64,000 nucleotides of DNA, from assembly GCF_020179425.1 (NCBI RefSeq), contig NZ_JAILYM010000005.1, forward strand, positions 248,001 through 312,000. The letters are read 5' to 3'. This document shows positions 53,858-62,312 of the stretch, in pieces; the stretch's first letter is position 1; each line of letters opens with the position of its first letter. The notes beneath the pieces are model-generated. The model was not told where the DNA came from. It saw nothing but the letters and a program-made list of their open reading frames with translations, and searched no databases. The position numbers were made by a program, and so were the translations under genes. The DNA comes from Novosphingobium percolationis. GTDB taxonomy: Bacteria > Pseudomonadota > Alphaproteobacteria > Sphingomonadales > Sphingomonadaceae.

Positions 53858-54264
53858 TGCGCGATTTCACCGGCGACCTTGCCGACCGCATCGCCATCCG
53901 CGAACGGATCGAGGCCTACAACGACGCGGTGTTCCGCAAGAACGCCGACGACTGGGCCGAATGCTGGGCGGAAGATGCGCAGTGGAAGGTGGGCGACAAC
54001 GCCGCTTCGGGCCGCGCGGCGATCCGCGAGCTATGGGTACGCCTGATGGCCGGGTTCGATGCCGCCGCCATGTATGTCAACCACGGCGCGCTGGCGGTCG
54101 ATGGCGATCGGGCCGACAGCCGCAGCTACATGCTCGAACTGCTCAAGGGGGCGGACGGCAGCGAGCGCATGATCTCGGGCCGTTATGACGACACGCTGCG
54201 CCGCGATGCCGATGGCGTCTGGCGCTTTACCAGCCGCAGCTACACCGTGTTGCAGGTTCGCTGA
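53854..54264 (+). CDS. SnoaL-like NTF2-fold protein (4), distinct subfamily
   Basis: This is a 136-residue NTF2-fold protein. It is shorter than the three tandem copies and does not keep their Asp-His dyad as a block: the first helix reads EAYNDAVFRKNADDW and the His77 in VNHGALAV is alone. It may be a small isomerase or a structural partner, possibly with the ABM protein whose gene it overlaps by 4 bases. It closes the catabolic cluster; a strong hairpin follows. Confidence 0.78.
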   Translation: MMRDFTGDLADRIAIRERIEAYNDAVFRKNADDWAECWAEDAQWKVGDNAASGRAAIRELWVRLMAGFDAAAMYVNHGALAVDGDRADSRSYMLELLKGADGSERMISGRYDDTLRRDADGVWRFTSRSYTVLQVR

Positions 54265-54288
54265 CGCGGACGTGCAGCACGGCCGGTC

Positions 54289-54330
54289 GGGCCGGACCGC
54301 AGGCCTTCCTCCCGCCTTGCGGTCCGGCCC
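54289..54330. terminator. Perfect GC-rich hairpin ending the catabolic operon
   Basis: GGGCCGGACCGCA and TGCGGTCCGGCCC form a 13-bp perfect stem about 25 bases after the last SnoaL-like stop and before the M61 gene. There is no U-tract. It probably ends or protects the long catabolic mRNA. It carries the CCGGAC/GTCCGG arm also seen in the hairpins at 4656 and 62218. Confidence 0.55.
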
Positions 54331-54352
54331 GGTTCGGTTCAAGGTTCCGGCG

Positions 54353-56377
54353 ATGCGTTTGCCGCTTTGCGCCGTGCTGGCGTCCCTTGTCCTGACGGTG
54401 GCCGTGCCTGTTGCGCCTGCGTCTGCTGCGTCCGCGCAGGTCGGTCCGCTTGCCGCCCCGCCCCCTTCGCGCCCCGTGGCGACGCCATTGCCGCCTGCGC
54501 TGCCTGCGCCGCAGGACGTGCCCTATCCCGGCGCGATCGCGCTCGATGTCGATGCCAGCGCCACCGGCACCGGCGTCTATCGGGTGACCGAGACGATCCC
54601 CGTCGCCCCCGGGACAACCACGCTGACGCTGCTCTACCCGCGCTGGCTGCCCGGCAACCACGCGCCGCGCGGGCCGCTGGCCGAACTGGTGGGGCTGAGC
54701 TTCACCGCTGGCGATGCCATGCTCGAATGGACGCGCGATCCGGTCGAGCCCAACGCCTTTCACATCACCTTGCCGCCCGCCACGCGCGAGGTGGTGGCCC
54801 GCTTCGTCCATACCTCGCCCCTGCGCGACGTCGAAGGGCGGATCAGCATGACCCGCCAGTTGCTCGACCTGCAATGGGAAAAGATGAGCCTCTACCCGGC
54901 AGGATACTACGTGCGGCAGGTGCGCGTGCGCCCTTCGTTGACACTGCCGACCGGCTGGGCTGCGTTCACCGCGCTCGATGGTGCGCGGCAGGGTTCGGGG
55001 CAGGCTGGCGCGCGGCTGGCCTGGAGCGAAACCGACTACGAAACGCTGGTCGATTCCCCGGTCATGGCGGGCGCGTTCATCCGCCGCCATCCGCTGGGCG
55101 ATGGCGTGTTCCTCGATCTCGTGGCCGATCGGCCCGAACTGCTGAACTTCCCCGCCGCGCGGCTGGAACCCTTCGCCGCGCTGGTGCGCGAAGGGCGCGC
55201 GCTGTTCGGCGGGCGGCACTTCGACCACTACGATTTCCTCGTCGCGCTGTCCGAACGGCTGGGCGACATCGGGCTCGAACATCACCGTTCCACCGAGATC
55301 CAGCTTGAACCCACGGCGCTGGCCGACTGGGCGGCGATGGACTGGGACCGCAACGTCCTGCCGCACGAATACGTGCACAGCTGGAACGGCAAGTTCCTGC
55401 GGCCCGAAGGCCTGTGGACGCCCGACTACCAGACACCGATGCAGGACCGCCTGCTGTGGGTCTATGAAGGGCAGACCAAGTTCTGGGGCTGGGTGCTGGC
55501 CGCGCGCACGGGCATCCAGACGCGCGAGACGGTGCTGGGCGCCATCGCCACCGACGCCGCTGCGCTGGTCGAACAGCCGGGCCGGGCGTGGCGCTCGCTG
55601 GAAGATACGACCTACGATCCCGTCATCGCCGCGCGCAAGCCCAAGCCCTTTCCCTCGCTGGCGCGGGGCGAGGATTACTATTCCGAAGGCGCACTGGTCT
55701 GGCTCGAAGTCGACCAGACCTTGCGCGAAGGCACCGGCGGCAAGCGCGGGCTGGATGATTTCGCGCGCGCCTTCTTCGGCCAGCGCGATGGTGATCTGGG
55801 CGTCGTCACGTATACCCGCGCCGATGTGATCGCGGGGTTGCAGGCGTTGCTGCCTTATGACTGGGCGGGCTTCTTCCACGATCGCATCGACCGTCCGGGC
55901 GCGCCTTCGCCGCTCGCCGGGATCGAGCGGGGCGGCTACCGGCTGGTGTGGAAGGACGAGCCCAACCCCTACGACCGCGCGCGCATGGCCTATTCCAAGG
56001 CCCTGTTGCTCACGCATTCGCTGGGCCTCTCGCTTGATCGCGAAGGGCGCGTCGCCGCCGCCGTGTGGGATGGCCCGGCGATGAAGGCGGGGATCGTGCC
56101 GGGGATGCAGGTGATGGCTGTCAATGGCACAGCCTACGCGCCGGACGTGCTGACCCGCGCCATCGCCGCGGCCAGGGGCGGGACCGCGCCGCTGCAACTG
56201 CAGGTGCGACGCGACGATACGTTTGCGACGATCGACGTCGCCTGGCAGGGCGGCTTGCGCTATCCGTGGCTCGAACCTGTCGTGGTGGCGGGCGACGGCA
56301 AGGCAGGCAGCGCGCCCGAACCCGGGCTGGACCGTCTGCTCGCCGCGCGGACCACAGGGGGAGCGAGAGGCAAATGA
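54353..56377 (+). CDS. M61 family glycyl aminopeptidase with PDZ domain
   Basis: This is a 674-residue exported metallopeptidase with a signal peptide (cleavage around residues 26-28, ASA). The zinc motif HEYVH places ligands at His338 and His342 with Glu339 as base, and Glu372 (VYEGQT) as the likely third ligand. The N-terminal beta domain has the M61 pattern (LYPRWLPGNHAPRG). A C-terminal PDZ-like domain (about 555-640, MKAGIVPGMQVMAVNG) binds peptide ends. M61 enzymes cleave N-terminal glycine/alanine-type peptides. Upstream frame is not family-like; the ATG at 54353 is chosen. The next gene overlaps it by 4 bases. Confidence 0.92.
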   Translation: MRLPLCAVLASLVLTVAVPVAPASAASAQVGPLAAPPPSRPVATPLPPALPAPQDVPYPGAIALDVDASATGTGVYRVTETIPVAPGTTTLTLLYPRWLPGNHAPRGPLAELVGLSFTAGDAMLEWTRDPVEPNAFHITLPPATREVVARFVHTSPLRDVEGRISMTRQLLDLQWEKMSLYPAGYYVRQVRVRPSLTLPTGWAAFTALDGARQGSGQAGARLAWSETDYETLVDSPVMAGAFIRRHPLGDGVFLDLVADRPELLNFPAARLEPFAALVREGRALFGGRHFDHYDFLVALSERLGDIGLEHHRSTEIQLEPTALADWAAMDWDRNVLPHEYVHSWNGKFLRPEGLWTPDYQTPMQDRLLWVYEGQTKFWGWVLAARTGIQTRETVLGAIATDAAALVEQPGRAWRSLEDTTYDPVIAARKPKPFPSLARGEDYYSEGALVWLEVDQTLREGTGGKRGLDDFARAFFGQRDGDLGVVTYTRADVIAGLQALLPYDWAGFFHDRIDRPGAPSPLAGIERGGYRLVWKDEPNPYDRARMAYSKALLLTHSLGLSLDREGRVAAAVWDGPAMKAGIVPGMQVMAVNGTAYAPDVLTRAIAAARGGTAPLQLQVRRDDTFATIDVAWQGGLRYPWLEPVVVAGDGKAGSAPEPGLDRLLAARTTGGARGK

Positions 56378-57045
56378 CCACGCGCCTGCATCTCGGCCAG
56401 CGGATCGCCCCGCCGCGCTTCATCCTGTTTCTCGTGCTGCTGGTGGCAGGAACGCTCGGCTGGCGCAGCTTTGCCGGGACGCAGGGCTGGGCCGAGCCGC
56501 TGGCGATGGGGTTCGATTTCGGCGCGATTGCCTTCCTCGTCTCGCTCTGGCCGCTGCTGCGCGATTGCGACATCGCCACGATGCGCCGCCATTCGGAAGA
56601 GAACGACGCCAACCGCGTGGTCGTGCTGCTGATCACTTCGGTGCTGACGGTGGTGGTCATGGCCGCCATTGCGGGCGAACTGCCGCAGGCCAGCGCGGGC
56701 AACCACCTTGCCATGGCGCGGCTGATCGGCACGCTGGCGCTGACCTGGGCCTTTGCCAACACGGTCTATGCGCTGCACTATGCGCATCTCTACTACACCG
56801 CCGGGGGCGGGGCGGGGCAGGATCAGCCCAAGGACCGGGGCGGCCTCGACATTCCTGGCACGAAGACACCCGACTACCTCGACTTCGCCTATTTCGCCTT
56901 CACGCTGGGCATGACCTTCCAGACCAGCGACATCCAGATCACATCGTCGGCGGTCCGCCGCATCGCGACGCTGCATTCCTTCGCCGCGTTCGTCTTCAAC
57001 ATCGGGGTGATCGCGTTCACCATCAACGCTTTGGGCGGCAGTTGA
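56374..57045 (+). CDS. DUF1345 family membrane protein
   Basis: This is a 223-residue integral membrane protein with about five helices. The ending LDFAYFAFTLGMTFQTSDIQITSSAVRRIATLHSFAAFVFN is the DUF1345 signature (ion-channel-like, predicted; function not proven). The ATGA overlap with the M61 gene indicates co-translation, though a shared role is not obvious. The ATG at 56374 gives MTTRLHLGQRIAPPRFILF as start. Confidence 0.87.
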   Translation: MTTRLHLGQRIAPPRFILFLVLLVAGTLGWRSFAGTQGWAEPLAMGFDFGAIAFLVSLWPLLRDCDIATMRRHSEENDANRVVVLLITSVLTVVVMAAIAGELPQASAGNHLAMARLIGTLALTWAFANTVYALHYAHLYYTAGGGAGQDQPKDRGGLDIPGTKTPDYLDFAYFAFTLGMTFQTSDIQITSSAVRRIATLHSFAAFVFNIGVIAFTINALGGS

Positions 57046-57167
57046 GAAAAGCGCATCGGCCCTACGCAATAAGTATTGTTGCGGCGCACAAGGGCCTTCG
57101 CTAGAGGCCCGGCAAACCCAAGCGAACCCGGCCTTGGAACACAGGGCCAAGCAGCAAAGGCAGACCC

Positions 57168-57710
57168 ATGCGCATCGACAAGATCCCGACCGGCGAGAAC
57201 CCGCCCGAAAGCCTCAACGTGATCATCGAGGTTCCCGTCGGCGGCGAGCCGGTGAAGTACGAGTTCGACAAGGAATCGGGCGCGCTGTTCGTCGATCGCA
57301 TCCTGCACACGCCGATGCGCTATCCCGCGAACTATGGCTTCGTGCCGCACACGCTTTCGCCCGATGGCGACCCGCTCGATGCGCTGGTCATCGCGCGATC
57401 GCCCTTCGTTCCCGGCTCGGTCGTGCGCGCGCGCCCGATCGCGGTGCTGAACCTCGAAGACGAACACGGCGGCGACGAAAAGCTGGTCTGCGTCCCCGAC
57501 GACAAGACCTTCCCCTACTACAGCGACGTCGCCGAAAAGAGCGATCTGCCCGAGATCGTGCTCCAGCAGATCGAGCACTTCTTCACCCACTACAAGGACC
57601 TGGAAAAGGAAAAGTGGGTGCGCGTCGGCAAGTGGGGCGGGGCGGATGACGCCAAGCGCATCACGCTCGAAGCGATCGAACGCTACGAAGCGGACAAGGC
57701 GGCCAAGTAA
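57168..57710 (+). CDS. ppa: Inorganic pyrophosphatase
   Basis: This is a 180-residue family I soluble pyrophosphatase that hydrolyses PPi to drive biosynthesis. The metal-binding block DGDPLDALVI (DxDPxD) is near residue 67, with PANYGFVPHTLSPD before it and the ALEAIERYE-type end. The length is normal (about 175-180). It stands alone and is followed by a strong intrinsic terminator. Confidence 0.97.
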   Translation: MRIDKIPTGENPPESLNVIIEVPVGGEPVKYEFDKESGALFVDRILHTPMRYPANYGFVPHTLSPDGDPLDALVIARSPFVPGSVVRARPIAVLNLEDEHGGDEKLVCVPDDKTFPYYSDVAEKSDLPEIVLQQIEHFFTHYKDLEKEKWVRVGKWGGADDAKRITLEAIERYEADKAAK

Positions 57711-57769
57711 GGCCAGCACGTTGGTTGATGGCCCGACAAAGGCCATCTGCCAGCATGCACTTCATCAAC

Positions 57770-57807
57770 AAAACCCCCGCCGCCCGGCATCGGACGGCGG
57801 GGGTTTT
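57770..57807. terminator. Bidirectional intrinsic terminator after ppa
   Basis: AAAACCCCCGCCG and CGGCGGGGGTTTT form a perfect 13-bp stem with a 12-base loop, giving T4 on the plus strand and on the minus strand. It separates ppa from the convergent PmbA-type gene, whose stop is 33 bases away. Confidence 0.9.
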
Positions 57808-57839
57808 GATTCAGTCGCCCGCGATGCAGTGCCTTCGCG

Positions 57840-59186
57840 TCAATCGCCCGCGATGCTCAGGCCGTCGATGCGGATCGTGGGCACGTCGATGCCGCGCTCG
57901 ATCACCAGATCGTCGGCCACGATCATCGCGGCGAACATGTCGATCAGGTTGCCTGCCACGGTAAATTCGGCAATCGGCCCGGCGATCTGCCCATCGACGA
58001 TGCGGAAGCCCGACGCGCCGCGGCTGTAATCGCCGGTCACGCCGTTGACGCCCTGCCCGATCAGCTCGGTGACATAGATCCCGTCCTTGATATCGGCCAT
58101 CAGCGCCGCGGGCGTCACGCTGCCGGGCTGCAGCACGAGGTTGCTCGCGGTAACGTGCGGCGCGCCCGAGCCCGAGCGCGAGGCATGGCCGGTCGGCTGG
58201 CGGCCCAGCTGGCGCGCGGCGGCGGCGTCCATCAGCCAGCCGGTCAGCCTGCCCGCCTCGACCAGATTGCGCGGCGCAGTGGGCAGGCCTTCGCCATCGA
58301 ACGGGCGCGAGCGCAGCCCGCGCAGGCGGTGCGGATCATCGGTCAGGGTGATGGAGCTGTCGAACAGTTGCGCGCCGTCCTTTTCCAGCAGGAAGCTGGC
58401 GCGCCGCGCGATCGACGCGCCCGAGATCGCGCCGAGCAGGTGGCCAACGAACGACCCGCCCACGCGCGGGTCGAACACCACCGGCATCGTCCCGCTTTTC
58501 ACCTTGGCCGGATTGAGCCGCTTGACCGTACGCTCCCCAGCCAGCGCCCCGATTTCGGCGGCCGAGGGCAGGTCGGCGAAGTGACGCGCGCTGCGCCAGG
58601 CATGGTCGCGCTGCATCGCTCCGCCTTCGCCCGCCAGTACGCTGGCCGAAAGGCCGTGGTTGCTGGCGCGATAAGCTCCGGCAAAGCCATGGCTGGTGAC
58701 GAGCGAGACCACGCCCGCGCCTGTGCTGGCACCACCGCCTTCGCTGTTGGTCACACCCGGCACTGCACGCGCGGCGTCCTCGGCCTCTTCGGCGAGACGG
58801 CGCAGTTCGGCGGGGCCGATCTCGCGCGGGTCGTCGAGGTCCAGCGCCAGCGGCGCGGCCTTCAGCAGCATGTCTTCGGGGGCAAGACCCGCGTACTGGT
58901 CGACCGGCGCGGCCTTCGCCATCGCCACCGCCCGCGCGGCCAGTTCATCGAGCGCGGCATCGCCAAGATCGGTCGATCCGATCGAGGCCGAAGCCCCGCC
59001 CACGAACACGCGCAGGCCGATGTGTTCGCTTTCCGAACGTTCGACGTCTTCCAGCTTGCCGAGGCGGACCTGCACCGATTCCGAGGCATTGGCGAGGTAC
59101 ACCGCATCGCCCGCATCCGCGCCCGCCTTGCGCGCCCTGGCGATCAGCGCGTGGCAGCGCTCCTGGGCCTGTTCGGTGGAAAGCAT
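57840..59186 (-). CDS. pmbA: PmbA/TldE family metallopeptidase component
   Basis: This is a 448-residue protein of the TldD/PmbA family, which forms a heterodimer that degrades peptides and matures microcin/toxin substrates. It looks like the TldE/PmbA partner rather than TldD because the HExxxH zinc motif is absent from the body. Typical segments are GLRVFVGGASASIGSTDL, TGAGVVSLVTSHGFAG and GVTGDYSRGASGFRIVDG. The real TldD partner is not adjacent. It converges on ppa with a bidirectional terminator between. Confidence 0.88.
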   Translation of the reverse strand: MLSTEQAQERCHALIARARKAGADAGDAVYLANASESVQVRLGKLEDVERSESEHIGLRVFVGGASASIGSTDLGDAALDELAARAVAMAKAAPVDQYAGLAPEDMLLKAAPLALDLDDPREIGPAELRRLAEEAEDAARAVPGVTNSEGGGASTGAGVVSLVTSHGFAGAYRASNHGLSASVLAGEGGAMQRDHAWRSARHFADLPSAAEIGALAGERTVKRLNPAKVKSGTMPVVFDPRVGGSFVGHLLGAISGASIARRASFLLEKDGAQLFDSSITLTDDPHRLRGLRSRPFDGEGLPTAPRNLVEAGRLTGWLMDAAAARQLGRQPTGHASRSGSGAPHVTASNLVLQPGSVTPAALMADIKDGIYVTELIGQGVNGVTGDYSRGASGFRIVDGQIAGPIAEFTVAGNLIDMFAAMIVADDLVIERGIDVPTIRIDGLSIAGD

Positions 59187-59270
59187 GGGAAAACCTCTCG
59201 TCGGGCATGGAGCAAAGGCGGGGGACTGGCTCTAACGGCTACCCCGCCCCGCTACAATCCGCGAGTGGCG

Positions 59271-59630
59271 TCAGAAGACTTCGCCCAGCGCCTTGAACAG
59301 GCCCGTAACCAGAAACGGCAGTCCCACCGCGCAGGCCCAGACCGCGATCTGATCGCGCCGACAGGCACTGCGCAAGTCCGGATCGTGCGCCGCCGCATCG
59401 TCGAGATGCTCCCACCGCCGCTCGAAACGCCGGAACAGCGGGATGATCCCCGCCACCAGCACCACCAGCGCGAGCATAGGCAGCATCGAGGCGGAATCGC
59501 CGCCTTCGATCGCCTGCATCGTCACGAAAATCTGAAGGGCCGTATAGACCAGCAGGCCGTAAGCGACCGTGTCGCTCATCCGCTTGCGCCAATCGACATT
59601 GCGCGCCGTAAAGGCCGATGTCCGCATCAT
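59271..59630 (-). CDS. Small membrane protein (119 aa)
   Basis: The function is not known. The protein has three hydrophobic helices (about residues 21-40, 46-66 and 95-112) and a basic loop RRFERRWEHLDD between the last two. The start at 59630 gives MMRTSAFTARNVDWRKRM; a later Met (MSDTVAYGLLV) is also possible. The frame extends far upstream to 59930 but that part is not membrane-like. It is between PmbA and the divergent lptB. Confidence 0.68.
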   Translation of the reverse strand: MMRTSAFTARNVDWRKRMSDTVAYGLLVYTALQIFVTMQAIEGGDSASMLPMLALVVLVAGIIPLFRRFERRWEHLDDAAAHDPDLRSACRRDQIAVWACAVGLPFLVTGLFKALGEVF

Positions 59631-59844
59631 CTGCCACCCCGCTTTCTGCACTCTCCCAAGCGGATTAGAACACCCTTCGCGGCATGTTTCAAGCGTGTCT
59701 TGTTCGCCCGGGACGACGCGCGTGGGGCGCATTCCATGCACAAATCCTGCCAGATCGATGCACGCAGGCTTTGCCGGAAACGCCCGGGCGGCTATGGCCG
59801 TAAACGTACACCATGATTCAACAGCCAACGGTCCCCCCGATCCG

Positions 59845-60621
59845 ATGACTTCAGACCTTGCCACCGCCACTGCGGCCACCGCATCGCCGCCGATCCCGCA
59901 GGGTGGGCTCGAAGTCGTTTCGATCGCCAAGAGCTACGACAAGCGCGCGGTCCTCACCGACATCTCGCTGTCGGTGGGCAAGGGCGAAGTGCTCGGCCTA
60001 CTCGGCCCCAACGGCGCGGGCAAGACCACCTGCTTCTATTCGATCATGGGGCTGGTGCGGCCAGATTCGGGGCGCATCCTGCTCGATGGCGTCGATATCA
60101 CCAAGCTGCCGATGTACCGCCGTGCGATCCTGGGGCTGGGTTATCTGCCGCAGGAAACCTCGATCTTCCGCGGCATGACGGTCGAACAGAACATCGCCAC
60201 CGTGCTCGAACTGATCGAGCCCGACAAGGCGACGCGCGCCGCCGAACTCGATCGCCTGCTCGATGAATTCGGCCTCACGCGCCTGCGCACCAGCCCGGCG
60301 ATGGCGCTGTCCGGCGGTGAGCGCCGCCGTTGCGAAATCGCGCGCGCGCTGGCAGCGCGGCCTTCGATCATCCTGCTCGACGAACCCTTCGCGGGGATCG
60401 ACCCGCTGTCGATCAGCGACATCCGCCACCTCGTCACCGATCTCAAGCGGCGGGGCATCGGGGTGCTGATCACCGATCACAACGTGCGCGAAACGCTCGA
60501 CATCGTCGATCGCGCCTGCATCATCTATGGCGGGCAGGTGCTGTTCGCGGGAAGTCCCGAAGCGCTCGTCGCCGATCCCAACGTGCGCCGCCTTTATCTC
60601 GGCGAAGGCTTCACGCTGTAA
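59845..60621 (+). CDS. lptB: LPS export ABC transporter ATP-binding protein
   Basis: This is a 258-residue ATPase that powers extraction of lipopolysaccharide from the inner membrane with LptFG. Walker A GPNGAGKTT is near residue 52, the signature LSGGERRRCEIARAL near 153, Walker B IILLDEPFAGID near 175, and the switch His in ITDHNVRETL. The gene lies 25 bases before rpoN, a gene order widely kept in proteobacteria. The start at 59845 (MTSDLATATAA) gives a slightly longer N-terminus than E. coli LptB; further upstream frame is not family-like. LptA and LptC are not adjacent. Confidence 0.95.
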   Translation: MTSDLATATAATASPPIPQGGLEVVSIAKSYDKRAVLTDISLSVGKGEVLGLLGPNGAGKTTCFYSIMGLVRPDSGRILLDGVDITKLPMYRRAILGLGYLPQETSIFRGMTVEQNIATVLELIEPDKATRAAELDRLLDEFGLTRLRTSPAMALSGGERRRCEIARALAARPSIILLDEPFAGIDPLSISDIRHLVTDLKRRGIGVLITDHNVRETLDIVDRACIIYGGQVLFAGSPEALVADPNVRRLYLGEGFTL

Positions 60622-60646
60622 GGCGGAAGGCCGGAGGGGGGATGTA

Positions 60647-62134
60647 ATGGCGCTCGGACCAAGGCTGGATCTTCGCCAGAGCCAGTCGCTGGTGATGACG
60701 CCGCAGCTGCAGCAGGCGATCAAGCTGCTGGCGCTGTCGAACCTCGAGATCGAGACCTTCATCGGCGAGGCGCTCGATGCCAATCCCCTGCTCGAAATGG
60801 GCGAGGCCGCGCCAGTCGAGGCGCCCGAAGCGCCCGAGGAGCTGCGCCGCACCCACCTCGAAAGCTCGCCGGTCGACCAGCTTGTCGGCGAAGGTCGCGC
60901 CGCCGAGGACCGCCCGCTCGACATCGATCCCACCGCGCTCGACCGCGACCGCGATACGGGCGATGGCGGCACGTCGTTCGAGGGCGAACAGCGCATCGCC
61001 GCGGGCGGCGAAGGCCCGGACATCGAAGAACGCGGCCGCTCCGACGAGACGCTGGCTGAACACCTCCACGCCCAGGTCGGTGCCGCAGCGCACGATCCGC
61101 AGGTGCTGTTCGTCGCGCGCTGGCTGATCGACCAGCTGGACGAGACCGGCTATCTCTCGCTGCCGCTGTCCGAAGCCGCGACGGCGCTCGGTCTGCCGCT
61201 CGCCACGATCGAGGCCGCGCTGGCGCTGGTCCAGTCGCTCGATCCCACGGGCGTCGGCGCGCGCAACCTCGGCGAATGCCTCGCGCTGCAGGCGCAGGAA
61301 GCGGACCGCTACGATCCGTGCATGGCGCGCCTGCTCGACAATCTCGATCTGCTGGCGCGCGGCGAACTCGCACGGCTGAAGCGCATGTGCGGCGTCGATG
61401 ACGAGGATTTCGCCGACATGATGGCGGAACTGCGCGGCTACGATCCCAAGCCCGGGCTGCGCTTCGGCGGCGGCGTGGCCGAAGCGGTCACGCCCGACAT
61501 CCTCGTGCGCGCTGGCACGGATGGCGGCTGGGACATCGCGCTCAACCAGGCGACGCTGCCGCGCCTGATCGTCAATCGCCGCTACTATGTCGAGATGCGC
61601 GGCGCCTGCGTGGGCAAGGACGCCAAGGCGTGGCTGGGTGAAAAGCTGGCCGACGCCAACTGGCTGATGAAGGCGCTCGACCAGCGGCAGAAGACGATCC
61701 TGAAGGTCGCCGCGGAAATCGTGAAGCAGCAGGACGGCTTCTTCCGCCACGGCGTCGCGCAGCTGAAGCCGCTGACCCTGCGCGCCGTGGCCGAAGCGAT
61801 CGAGATGCACGAATCGACCGTCAGCCGCGTCACCTCGAACAAGTACCTCAACTGCGAACGCGGCACGTTCGAGCTGAAGTACTTCTTCACCTCGGGCGTC
61901 GCCTCGGCGGACGGGGAAGGGGCGGTCTCGGCCGAGGCGGTCAAGGCCGCGATCCGCCAGCTGATCGATGCGGAGGACCCCAAGGCGGTGCTTTCCGACG
62001 ACGCGCTGGTCGATCTGCTGAAAGGGCGCGGTTTCGACCTCGCCCGTCGCACCGTGGCCAAGTACCGCGAGGCGATCGGGCTCGGCAGTTCGGTGCAGCG
62101 TCGCCGCCAGAAGACGCTCGCCGGGGTCCGCTGA
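60647..62134 (+). CDS. rpoN: RNA polymerase sigma-54 factor
   Basis: This is a 495-residue sigma-54. The N-terminal region I (LDLRQSQSLVMTPQLQQAIKLLALS) binds activators, followed by an acidic region II (residues ~50-140), the core-binding region (LDPTGVGARNLGECLALQ), and the DNA-binding part with the HTH (AEAIEMHESTVSRVTSNKY) and the RpoN box ARRTVAKYRE near residue 470. It directs sigma-54 promoters that need IHF bending (ihfB is in this window). GGAGGGGGG lies before the ATG. Two mutually exclusive hairpins and a long inverted repeat follow the gene. Confidence 0.96.
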   Translation: MALGPRLDLRQSQSLVMTPQLQQAIKLLALSNLEIETFIGEALDANPLLEMGEAAPVEAPEAPEELRRTHLESSPVDQLVGEGRAAEDRPLDIDPTALDRDRDTGDGGTSFEGEQRIAAGGEGPDIEERGRSDETLAEHLHAQVGAAAHDPQVLFVARWLIDQLDETGYLSLPLSEAATALGLPLATIEAALALVQSLDPTGVGARNLGECLALQAQEADRYDPCMARLLDNLDLLARGELARLKRMCGVDDEDFADMMAELRGYDPKPGLRFGGGVAEAVTPDILVRAGTDGGWDIALNQATLPRLIVNRRYYVEMRGACVGKDAKAWLGEKLADANWLMKALDQRQKTILKVAAEIVKQQDGFFRHGVAQLKPLTLRAVAEAIEMHESTVSRVTSNKYLNCERGTFELKYFFTSGVASADGEGAVSAEAVKAAIRQLIDAEDPKAVLSDDALVDLLKGRGFDLARRTVAKYREAIGLGSSVQRRRQKTLAGVR

Positions 62135-62142
62135 CGGCACTT

Positions 62143-62173
62143 GCGACGAAGCGTTTCGTCGCATCGCTTCGTC
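62143..62173 (+). other. Overlapping alternative hairpins after rpoN
   Basis: Two stems share bases: GCGACGAA/TTCGTCGC (62143-62150 with 62155-62162, loop 4) and GACGAAGCG/CGCTTCGTC (62145-62153 with 62165-62173, loop 11). They cannot form together. Such mutually exclusive pairs occur in attenuators, but nothing shows this here. Confidence 0.4.
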
Positions 62174-62217
62174 CACCCCCGGAACCCATCGAAAGACGCT
62201 CCGTTTCCCAGCCGCGA

Positions 62218-62253
62218 CCGGACAGGTCGGGGCCTTCCACCCGACCTGTCCGG
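62218..62253. terminator. Perfect 14-bp hairpin between rpoN and the glycine-zipper gene
   Basis: CCGGACAGGTCGGG and CCCGACCTGTCCGG form a perfect 14-bp stem with an 8-base loop about 85 bases after the rpoN stop and 60 before the next ATG. No U-tract follows. It may end the lptB-rpoN transcript. Confidence 0.55.
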
Positions 62254-62312
62254 CCAACACCACCGGGTCAGCTTGGCGGCCTTTCCGGCAGGGGGTTGGT
62301 TGAAGGAGTGCT

